From: Arhodomonas sp051195215
GTDB lineage: Bacteria; Pseudomonadota; Gammaproteobacteria; Nitrococcales; Nitrococcaceae
Direction: 5' to 3'
DNA length: 64,000 bases
NCBI RefSeq assembly: GCF_051195215.1
Contig: NZ_JBNAZM010000003.1
Location: forward strand, 132,952 to 196,951
The translations under genes were made by a program, and so were the position numbers. The notes beneath the pieces were generated by a model that was not told where the DNA came from, ran no database searches, and saw nothing but the letters and a program-made list of their open reading frames with translations. This document shows positions 43,258 to 51,033 of this stretch, piece after piece (position 1 is the first letter of the stretch; each line of letters begins with the position of its first letter).

Positions 43258-44724
43258 TTAGTGAAACCCGTGCGGCAATGCGACCTCGAGAGCAGCGCGA
43301 GCCTGGTTTCGCTGGTCACCGTGGCGGTCCGTGCGATGCCCGTAACGGCCGTTTACGGTGACCGTGAACGGCGGCAGATTCGCCGGCGGCCACCGCACCC
43401 GCCAACGCAGCCGCCCTTCCAGTGCAAGCTCGCGGATGTCCTCGGAATCGTCCGCCGCGAAGCGGCGGTCGGCGTCGATGCGGAACTCTGCGTCGAGCCG
43501 GCGGGGGATCAGCGTCGCAGTGCTCGCCAGTCGCGTCTCCATGACCCACGACCGCGGCGCCTCGGGCCTCGCCTGCGTCATCTTCCAGTTCACTTCGGGG
43601 TGAAACGCGACTCGCCCGCCGAGTGGCACCTTCGCGAACAATCGTGTGGTGCGCTGTATCCGCCCGGCACCCTGAACGTCGGGCGCATGGGTCACTGAAT
43701 GCCGGTAATGCCCGCCCCACTGCCAGGCACCGGGGCGAAAACCGACGCCAAGGCTCGCCGACTCCCGCCGTTCGGCCAGAGTGTCGGCCTGCAGGCGGAT
43801 CAGGCGGCTTTGCGTCAGCGTGACCCTGTAACGTGGACTGCGCAGGATGCCGCCGACGACAGGCAGCCATCCGAGTCCGCCGTCGGTGTAGACGAGTTCG
43901 GTGGTGATCGCCTCGCGCTCGCGGTCGCCATCGCCGGCATCGGAATCGTGTAGCGTTCGTGTACCGCCGATTCGACCCGAAAGCGCCCCCCAGTCGACGC
44001 GCGCGGCCAGCCGATCCACGCGCCGCCCCCGTGCCGGCTCGTCGTTCGCACGGGTCCAGAACGCCTCGTCGGCCCAGCGCCGCTCCGCCAGCAACTCCCA
44101 GGCGAAGGCGTTCCCCGTATCGGGCGAGCTGGCATAGCGGGCTGAAAGATCATAGGCCGCGCCGCTGTTGGATTGCGCGGCACCATATCGGTGCACTTCC
44201 ACCGCCCGGCTCGCGGCATACTCGCCGTGTAGCCGCAAGCGATCGGCGAACAGGTTGTCGTGAAGCGCCACCGACCACACGTCGCCACGCTCGGTGACCG
44301 CGTCCACCGCCGGAGCGTCATCGACATAATCGAGGTAGGCGCTTTCGAGAACGGGCCCACGCATCGACCGCACGGCGGGACGAAGCTGCATGCCCCAGCC
44401 CTGGATACCCGCCGCTTCGTCGTTGACCCAGAGACCTTGGTGGGCGGCATTCGTCTCGCCCCGCTGAGTGGGAAAGCCTGTCAGTCGCGAGCGCAACGCC
44501 CGCGTGCCGGACCGTCGCACCGACATCGGCGCAAGGCTTGGCAACTGCGCCTGCACACCCCTGCTGCAGGCCCCGCTGCGCCCTGTGGCAGCAGACTCAC
44601 AGCCCCCTCGTCCAGCCGTTACCCCGGTATCGGGCAGCACCATCGCGGCAACCGCCGCCTGCGCCCATGAACCACTCGCTAGCGCTACGCACACCGCGGC
44701 CGGCGCCAGAAACGCCCGTCGCAT
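43258..44724 (-). CDS. Putative outer-membrane beta-barrel protein
   Basis: 488 aa with a signal peptide (AVCVALASGSWAQAA). Repeated alternating strands with aromatic ends (GNAFAWELLAERRWADEAFW, ASLGVGFRPGAWQWGGHYRH, RLRWRVRWPPANLPPFTVTV) and a basic, His-ending C terminus suggest a barrel. No conserved family was recognised. It lies inward of repeat copy A and divergent from the secreted Ig/FN3-like gene. Confidence 0.55.
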   Translation of the reverse strand: MRRAFLAPAAVCVALASGSWAQAAVAAMVLPDTGVTAGRGGCESAATGRSGACSRGVQAQLPSLAPMSVRRSGTRALRSRLTGFPTQRGETNAAHQGLWVNDEAAGIQGWGMQLRPAVRSMRGPVLESAYLDYVDDAPAVDAVTERGDVWSVALHDNLFADRLRLHGEYAASRAVEVHRYGAAQSNSGAAYDLSARYASSPDTGNAFAWELLAERRWADEAFWTRANDEPARGRRVDRLAARVDWGALSGRIGGTRTLHDSDAGDGDREREAITTELVYTDGGLGWLPVVGGILRSPRYRVTLTQSRLIRLQADTLAERRESASLGVGFRPGAWQWGGHYRHSVTHAPDVQGAGRIQRTTRLFAKVPLGGRVAFHPEVNWKMTQARPEAPRSWVMETRLASTATLIPRRLDAEFRIDADRRFAADDSEDIRELALEGRLRWRVRWPPANLPPFTVTVNGRYGHRTDRHGDQRNQARAALEVALPHGFH

Positions 44725-44987
44725 CGCTCCGCGACACCCCCGTCATCAGACATGAACAGTCCGCGTCAAACTGTCGCAGTATGCCGACACACGCGCGGAC
44801 TGAAACAGCTACGGGTTCACGGGTTCGGGGAGCGCCGACGAACGGTCGATCCCGTTCGCCGGCGTGGCAACGTTCATACCGGAGAAACGGGCCGGACATT
44901 GCTGGTAAGCGCTGTGTAAGGGCCGGCTGCAACCGTCGGCCTGCGTTCGACACCACCGGCATTCACGGAGACGGAAGGGGGACACCT

Positions 44988-45938
44988 ATGCAATACCGTG
45001 CGCTTGCCCGGATCGTAGCGACGACCTCGCTGGCCGCGCTTGCGATGGCCCCGGCCCTCGCCGGCGCCGCACAATCCGACGACATCACGATCAACCTCGA
45101 ACGACCCGTCAACGGCAGCAGGGTCACGGGGATCAACGTCATTACGGGCTGGGCGGTCGCGCCCGCCGGCATCGACCGGGTCGAGCTGTTCATCGACGAC
45201 GGGAGCACGCGCAACCAGGTGCTCGCCTACGGCGGATCACGCAAGGACGTCTGCCGCGGCCGTTCACCGACTCCGCCGGATTGCCCGCGCGTGGGCTTCG
45301 CCTCCACGTTCAGCTACAACCTGCTCAACGACGGCGAGCACACGTTCACCGTCCGCGCCTACGACAACGACGGCGACTTCAACGAGGATTCCGCCACGTT
45401 CACCATCAACAGCTTCGGCGAGAACTTCGTCGACGGTGACCGCCTATCCCTGCCGGCATTCCAGATCAGCAACGTCTTCAAGGCCAACGCCGGGAGCGAC
45501 AATCAGCGCTACGACGTCGAGTTCGAGTGGCGCACCGCCGCCCAGCAGTTCGTGATGACGGACATCACCGAACGGCCCAACCTGGTGGCGTTCCTGCTGC
45601 CCGATGCGCCCAGCGGTCTGACCGCGAGTACCAGCGGCGGCGACGTCGAGCTCAACTGGAGCGACAGCACGACGAGTGGCGACTTCGGACAGGAAAGCTG
45701 GTTCGTCGTGGAGCGCAAATTCTCGAACTTCGCGCTGGGCATCGACACGGATTTCGAGGTCGTCGGCGTCGCGGGGCCGGATACCACGACATTCACGGAT
45801 AGCACGGCGACGCTGTCGGTGGCCGTGGCACCGGGAACGTACACGTACCGCGTTCTGGCGGCAGTGCCCAGCGGCACGAGTGCCAGTGGCACCGCCACCG
45901 TCACCCAGACGCAGGACACCATCATCCTGGAAAAGTAG
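44988..45938 (+). CDS. Secreted Ig/FN3-like repeat protein
   Basis: 316 aa. Signal peptide (LAALAMAPALAGAA). The first domain (NLERPVNGSRVTGINVITGW, VELFIDDG, GEHTFTVRAYDNDGDFNEDS) is Ig-like; the second (APSGLTASTSGGDVELNWSD, WFVVERKFSNF, GTYTYRVLAA) is a fibronectin type III-like fold. Extracytoplasmic; adhesion or surface role plausible, unproven. AAGGGGG precedes the ATG. Confidence 0.72.
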   Translation: MQYRALARIVATTSLAALAMAPALAGAAQSDDITINLERPVNGSRVTGINVITGWAVAPAGIDRVELFIDDGSTRNQVLAYGGSRKDVCRGRSPTPPDCPRVGFASTFSYNLLNDGEHTFTVRAYDNDGDFNEDSATFTINSFGENFVDGDRLSLPAFQISNVFKANAGSDNQRYDVEFEWRTAAQQFVMTDITERPNLVAFLLPDAPSGLTASTSGGDVELNWSDSTTSGDFGQESWFVVERKFSNFALGIDTDFEVVGVAGPDTTTFTDSTATLSVAVAPGTYTYRVLAAVPSGTSASGTATVTQTQDTIILEK

Positions 45939-45946
45939 ACGCCGAC

Positions 45947-45974
45947 GCCGCCGTGGCCTTCGCGCCACGGCGGC
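45947..45974. terminator. Convergent terminator hairpin
   Basis: 11-bp perfect stem GCCGCCGTGGC / GCCACGGCGGC with loop CTTCGC, between convergent gene ends. Confidence 0.7.
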
Positions 45975-45988
45975 GCACGCATAACCGG

Positions 45989-46588
45989 CTATGCGCCACC
46001 ATAGCCGAGCCCGGCGACCACGCCGAGGCCGATGAACACCACCGCTGCGGCACCATGGATCGCCCGCATGGGCAAACGGTCCGCGGCGAACCGCCCCATG
46101 ATCACCACGGGCACGTTCGCGGCGAGCATCCCCAACGTGGTGCCCGCGATCACCAGCCACGCGGGATCGAAGCGCGCGGCGAGCACCACCGTCGCCACCT
46201 GGGTCTTGTCACCGATCTCGACGAGGAAGAATGCGATCAGCGTAGTCACGAAAACGCCGTAGGGGTAGCGCCCTGCGGCGTCGTCCTCGCTGTCCGGCAC
46301 CAGCAGCCACAGGCCCATGGCGATGAACGACAACGCCAGCCCCCACCGCAGCGCGACCTCGGGCACCAGCGCACTGAGCCACACGCCGAGCGCCCCGGCG
46401 ACCGCATGATTGGCGATGGTCGCGAGTGTGATACCGGCGATGATGGGCCAGGGACGACCGTAGCGCGCGGCAAGCACGAGCGCGAGAAGCTGGGTCTTGT
46501 CGCCGATCTCGGCGAGAGCGACGGCGACGGTGGAAATCAGGATGGCTTGCACGGATGGATCCCAGGGGGCGGGCTGACGAACACCCAT
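45989..46588 (-). CDS. UPF0016/GDT1-family manganese exporter
   Basis: 199 aa with six TM helices in two repeats, each bearing the ion-binding motif: ALAEIGDKTQLLAL and FLVEIGDKTQVATV. The family (TMEM165/Gdt1, bacterial Mnx/MneA) exports Mn2+ or exchanges Ca2+/H+. The upstream yybP-ykoY element supports Mn2+. ATG 46588 directly follows a hairpin arm; GTG 46552 (MQAILIST...) fits the family start better. Either may be used. Confidence 0.9.
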   Translation of the reverse strand: MGVRQPAPWDPSVQAILISTVAVALAEIGDKTQLLALVLAARYGRPWPIIAGITLATIANHAVAGALGVWLSALVPEVALRWGLALSFIAMGLWLLVPDSEDDAAGRYPYGVFVTTLIAFFLVEIGDKTQVATVVLAARFDPAWLVIAGTTLGMLAANVPVVIMGRFAADRLPMRAIHGAAAVVFIGLGVVAGLGYGGA

Positions 46589-46624
46589 GACACGACACAC
46601 CCGCCCGCCCCCGGTTGGGTGTCC

Positions 46625-46740
46625 GTGTCAAAGGTCTCGTCAGGCATCGCTGCCGCACACGCCACGGTCCATTGAGGGACCAAATCTGTTGACGTGCGCC
46701 CCGCACCGCGAAGGGTGCGGCCGACTACTCCCCTAAGACG
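46625..46740 (-). ncRNA. yybP-ykoY manganese riboswitch
   Basis: On the minus strand the conserved blocks occur in order: AGGGGAGTAG (46734-46725), a GC hairpin (CCGCACC...GGTGCGG), GTCAACA, and TGACGAGACCTTTGAC near 46627-46642. These are the signature loops that bind Mn2+. A following hairpin GACACGGACACCC / GGGTGTGTCGTGTC ends right at ATG 46588, so control is probably at translation start. Confidence 0.9.
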
Positions 46741-46934
46741 CGACGAACTTTACCGCACTCGCGCTCCGACCTCCAGGCCTCGGGAACGTCATAACAGCGT
46801 CACGCCATTGCAATCGCGAACCGCTACAAAGAGCGCCGCACCGGTCCACGGGATGACGAACGGATACGCGCCGCCGGACCGCACGATCCGATTTTCCGAG
46901 ACGAGTGGTACTGACCACCACGGGAGCCAATCCC

Positions 46935-47180
46935 ATGCCGCGCAATTCCACCGCCACCCCGGCTGCCTCTTCGGTGATCTGTCATCGGCCCGACTGTCAT
47001 TGCCCGCTCCTAAGCCCGGCACGCGTCGCCGAGCACCTCCGGCTTCATCGCGAGGCCGCTACGCTTCTCCGCGCCCGCCCGGCGCTGACCGTGGAGGATC
47101 TGCGGGCAGCCGTCGATCGGGCACCGCACTGCCACTGCCCGGCCCCGGCGGTGGAGCCACCGCTGCCGGACGCGGCCTGA
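46935..47180 (+). CDS. Small Cys/His-rich protein coupled to an MCP
   Basis: 81 aa. Two D/H-C-H-C-P clusters (CHRPDCHCPLLSP near the N terminus, HCHCPAP near the C terminus) flank a helix ARVAEHLRLHREAATLLRAR. This could bind a metal or heme. The stop lies three bases before the MCP start, so they are probably co-translated. No family recognised; existence inferred from position and codon pattern. Confidence 0.55.
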   Translation: MPRNSTATPAASSVICHRPDCHCPLLSPARVAEHLRLHREAATLLRARPALTVEDLRAAVDRAPHCHCPAPAVEPPLPDAA

Positions 47181-47183
47181 CCG

Positions 47184-48812
47184 ATGCCTGCGGTAACCCT
47201 GCGCGCGCGCTTGTGGGCGGCGTTCGGCCTGCTCGTACTAGCCATCGTAGCGGTGGCGGGCACCGGATTGTGGCACCTCACCCGGCTCGACACAGCGGTG
47301 ACGGCAATCACCGACGGCGCTCTGCAGCGCGCCCGCTACGCGCACCAGGTGGAGGGGGCAGTGGCGGCGCTGGAGCGAGCGGAGAAGGGGGGTCTCCTCG
47401 CACGTGCGACTCTCGATATCGCCGGCGCCAAGTCGTACTTCGAGGATGCCGTCGGGCAGTTCGAACGGCTGCAATCCCTCGTCGAACGATTGCAGGCCCT
47501 ACCGGCGGACGAACGCCAGCGCCAGCGGCTCGCGGCCTTCGAGCGACATATCGCCGATTACCGGGGTGTGCACGAACGCTTGCGCGATCTCGCCGGCAAG
47601 GGGCAGGTGCAACCTGCCATGAAACTCAGCGAGGGCGAGGGCGCGCCATTGCTAGCAGCGGCGTACGCCGCCCTGGATGAATACACCGCGGCAGTTGACG
47701 ATGCCTCCGCCGCGGCTCGCGAACGCGCCGCCGCCGAAGCGACCACCGCCCGCTGGTGGATCGCCGCTGTGACCGCCGCGGCAGTGCTCACGGGTGTGTT
47801 GCTCGCCTGGCTCATTGCCCGGCACCTGCGTCACGGCCTGGCTCGCATGGTCGCCGCTGCCGAGGCGGTAGCCTCTGGCGACCTGCGGGCCCGGGTGGAC
47901 TGGTCACACCGGGACGAGATCGGGCGAACAGCGAGGCGACTGGAGCAGAGCTACGCCGCGTTCGCCGAGTCGGTGGACGCCATCCGCGCCACCGAGCAGA
48001 CCCTGGGCGAGGCTGCCGACACCCTCACCGAGCGAAGCAACGACATGGTCACGGCACTGCGCCGCCAGGGCGAACGTGTCGGCGACGCCACCGAGGGCGC
48101 GGGGCACAATGCCGTCGCCGTTCAGGAGGTCGCCACCGCCGCCGGCGAAGCCGCGGCGACTACCGGCGAGGTGGATGAGCGCATCCGCGAGGGACGTGAG
48201 CGGGTGGACGCGGGCCTCGAGAGTGTCCGCGAAACCGAAAGGGCACTCGGGCAGACCGCCGATCGCCTCGCCGAGCTCACCGGCCACGCCGAATCCATCG
48301 ACCGCGTGATGACGGTCATCGACGACCTCGCCGCGCAGACCAACCTGCTCGCCCTGAACGCTGCCATCGAGGCTTCCCGCGCCGGCGATGCCGGACGCGG
48401 TTTCGCGGTCGTCGCCGAGGAGGTGCGCGCGCTCGCCCAACGCAGTGCCACCTCCACTGAGGAGATCCGCGCCACTGTCACCACGCTGCAGCAACTCGCG
48501 GGTGACAGCCGCGCTGCCATGGACGACAGCCTCGCCTCGGTAGCGCACGCCCGCACGGAGTCGGAGCGCGTTCACGACGCCTTCCGGGGCATCCACGAAG
48601 GCGTGGCCGCGATCCGCAGGCGCACCGAGCGTATCGCCACCGCCGCCGAAGAGCAGACACGGGTCGGCGAGGAGCTGCACCGCCAGATCGACGAAATCCG
48701 AACCATCGCGGACGAGACCACGGCCAGCGGCGAAGCCTGCGAACACATCTCTCACGATCTCCGCGGACAGGCGGACCGGTTATCCACCCGCGTGCGCCGA
48801 TTCCGGACCTGA
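47184..48812 (+). CDS. Methyl-accepting chemotaxis protein
   Basis: 542 aa. TM1 (WAAFGLLVLAIVAVAGTGLW), a helical periplasmic sensor, TM2 (WIAAVTAAAVLTGVLLAWLI), HAMP, and a signalling domain with the tip QTNLLALNAAIEASRAGDAG and RGFAVVAEEVRALAQ. It signals to CheA. It may use the small Cys/His protein upstream as a partner. Confidence 0.93.
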   Translation: MPAVTLRARLWAAFGLLVLAIVAVAGTGLWHLTRLDTAVTAITDGALQRARYAHQVEGAVAALERAEKGGLLARATLDIAGAKSYFEDAVGQFERLQSLVERLQALPADERQRQRLAAFERHIADYRGVHERLRDLAGKGQVQPAMKLSEGEGAPLLAAAYAALDEYTAAVDDASAAARERAAAEATTARWWIAAVTAAAVLTGVLLAWLIARHLRHGLARMVAAAEAVASGDLRARVDWSHRDEIGRTARRLEQSYAAFAESVDAIRATEQTLGEAADTLTERSNDMVTALRRQGERVGDATEGAGHNAVAVQEVATAAGEAAATTGEVDERIREGRERVDAGLESVRETERALGQTADRLAELTGHAESIDRVMTVIDDLAAQTNLLALNAAIEASRAGDAGRGFAVVAEEVRALAQRSATSTEEIRATVTTLQQLAGDSRAAMDDSLASVAHARTESERVHDAFRGIHEGVAAIRRRTERIATAAEEQTRVGEELHRQIDEIRTIADETTASGEACEHISHDLRGQADRLSTRVRRFRT

Positions 48813-48881
48813 GCGCGGAAAATCCGCCCCCCACCGACTGCAATGCTGGCGTACTGACGGGCGCAGAAACACGGCACTAGT

Positions 48882-49150
48882 TACTAATCCGATCACAGGT
48901 AATGCCACGTGTCAGAGCGCTTGTGCGATTCGGCTGCCAGGCGCGCGAGCGAAGGCGTGGCAAGGCTCACGTCGAGTGAGCGCAACGCCGCAGCCGAATC
49001 GCACAAGCGCTCCCTTCGGGCGAGGCTGTCGGGCGCTCTCGCGGCGTTGCTCGTCGCTCATGTAGCGCTTGCTACACCACGCGCCTCGCGCCTTGCGAGA
49101 ACGCCCGACAGCCTCGCTGACATGTGGCATCACCTGTGATCGGATTAGTA
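48882..49150. repeat. Nested palindromic intergenic element, copy B
   Basis: Outer 34-base inverted arms (48882-48915 and 49117-49150, 32 of 34 matched). Inside are two more hairpins: a perfect 22-bp pair (48916-48937 / 48990-49011) and a 23-base pair with one mismatch (49020-49042 / 49095-49117), plus TGTAGCGCTTGCTACA at 49061-49076. No protein is encoded. It resembles a non-autonomous palindromic element, related to copy A. Confidence 0.83.
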
Positions 49151-49224
49151 TTGGGTGGTCAGGCGTCCACCGCCTGCGAGCATGCCAGTGGCCTGGAACA
49201 CGAATTCGTTGTACTTAATGCGCG

Positions 49225-50957
49225 TCATGGCGCCATGACGCGCCCTAGGTGGCGGTCCACGAACAGGACATTGCCAGCCTTGGCCTTGGCGTCGCGCTTG
49301 ACCTTGGCAAGCCGCGCCGAGACCTCGTGGTGGTTGGCGAAGCGCCCTCCGGATACCGGCACCGCCGCCATCGACAGCGCCACCAGCGGGAAACGCCGGT
49401 GGCGGCCGTGGCGATCCACGGTATCCAGGCCGCCACGGGCATGATCGTCCGGCTCGTAGAAGTCGCCGCAACGGGCGGCGAACTCGTCGAGCATCCGGCG
49501 GCAACGCCGCTCCCAGTCGGAACCGCTGAGCACCAGCACGAAATCGTCACCGCCGACGTGCCCGGCGAACTCATCGGCACGCAGTCTCGCCTCGAGGACA
49601 CGCGCCGTGGCGAGAATCACCTCGTCACCGCGCTGGTAACCATAGCGGTCGTTGTAGGGCTTGAAGTTGTCCAGGTCGGCGTAGACGACGACGAAGGCTT
49701 CACCGGCGGCGATTCGCCCGTCGACATGCTGCTCGATGCGCACGTTGCCGGGCAGGCCGGTGAGTGGGTTGGCATGCCGGGCAGTGTGAATCTGCAAATC
49801 GGTGATCCGCCGTAGCAGGTCGAAGACGCTGCCGACGCCGACGTACCTTCCCTGCGCATCGGTTACCACGAAGGCCTCGTCAGCGTCCGCGGTCTCGGTG
49901 ACGCGGCGACTCAGTGCCTCCAGCGGCAGATCCGAGGGCACGGTTAGCGCACGCGTATCGACGAATTCCACTACCGGGCGCCCACCGAAGAGCGCGTGGC
50001 CGTAGTTGTGCGCCAGCCGGGAGAGCAGCGCGTCACCACGCACCAGCCCGGCGGGCCGGTTGTCCGTGGACACCAGTGGCACGCAGCGCAGATGCGATTC
50101 AGCACGAAAACGCGCCGCGACCTCGGCAGCAGTGGCGGCGGGCGAGGACGGCGTCACCGGCGCGGCGAGATCGCCGGCGATATGCCGGCCGTCACGGTCG
50201 CCCGCATGCGCCACACCCGGCAGTGCCGGCCCCGTGGTCAAGGGCCGCGGGCGGGGACGGCCGAGCAGATAGCCCTGACAGTAGCGCATACCGAGCGCCC
50301 GCAGGGCGAGGTACTCGGCATCCGTCTCGATGCCCTCGACGATGACCCGCGCGCCCATCCGCCGGGCCATGTCCAGCACCGAGCGCACCACGTCACGCTT
50401 GCCGGCGTCGGCGTCAGCGCCACTGGCGAAGTAGCGGTCGAGCTTGACGTAGTCCGGGCGCAGCTCCGACCAGTGACGCAGACCGGCATAGCCAGCGCCC
50501 AGGTCGTCCAGGGCGATCGCGAAGCCCATGGCACGGTAGTGGTCCACGGCGCGGCGGACGATGTCGTAGTCGTGGATGGGGAACTGCTCGGTGATCTCGA
50601 TCACGACGCGCTCCGGCGCCACGCCGGCGCGTTCGAGCAGGCGCAGGGTCTCCCCCGATGGATGGCGCACGTCCACGACGGCATCCGGCGTGACGTTGAG
50701 GAACAGCCGGCCCGGGCAACCGCTGCGGCCGAAGGCCTCGATGATCACCGCACGACAGAGCAGGTCCAGCTCCACGAGGCGGCCGTCACGGGCCGCGGCG
50801 TCAAAGAGCTTGAGCGGGGAGTGCAACGCGCTGGCCGACGGCCCGCGTATCAACGCCTCGTGCCCCCAGAGCTCGCCGTGTCGCACGCGACGATCGGCTG
50901 AAACAGCGCTGCGACCTGCCGATTGCTGAAGATGTCGTCCAGGCCGTTCCCCCTCAT
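49225..50957 (-). CDS. EAL-CBS-GGDEF protein, apparent 5' frameshift
   Basis: The frame from GTG 50886 encodes an EAL domain (GHEALIRGPSAS, FLNVTPDAV, VIEITEQFP, ALDDLGAGYAG, VKLDRYF, VIVEGIE), a CBS-like region (HLRCVPLVSTDNRPAGLVRG) and a GGDEF domain with motif GGDDF. The expected EAL start (LDDIFSNRQVAALFQPIV) is in another frame beginning at ATG 50957. Adding one base near 50897 joins them as FQPIV-x-VRHGELWGHEAL. It makes or degrades cyclic di-GMP; GGDDF is an unusual but tolerated variant of GG(D/E)EF. Confidence 0.85.
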
Positions 50958-51033
50958 CGTCGCCCCCATTGACCGCGACCGCGCAGCATAGCCGCCCGGT
51001 CGTGACAGCATCGTGACCGCACGCCGGTGCCGC

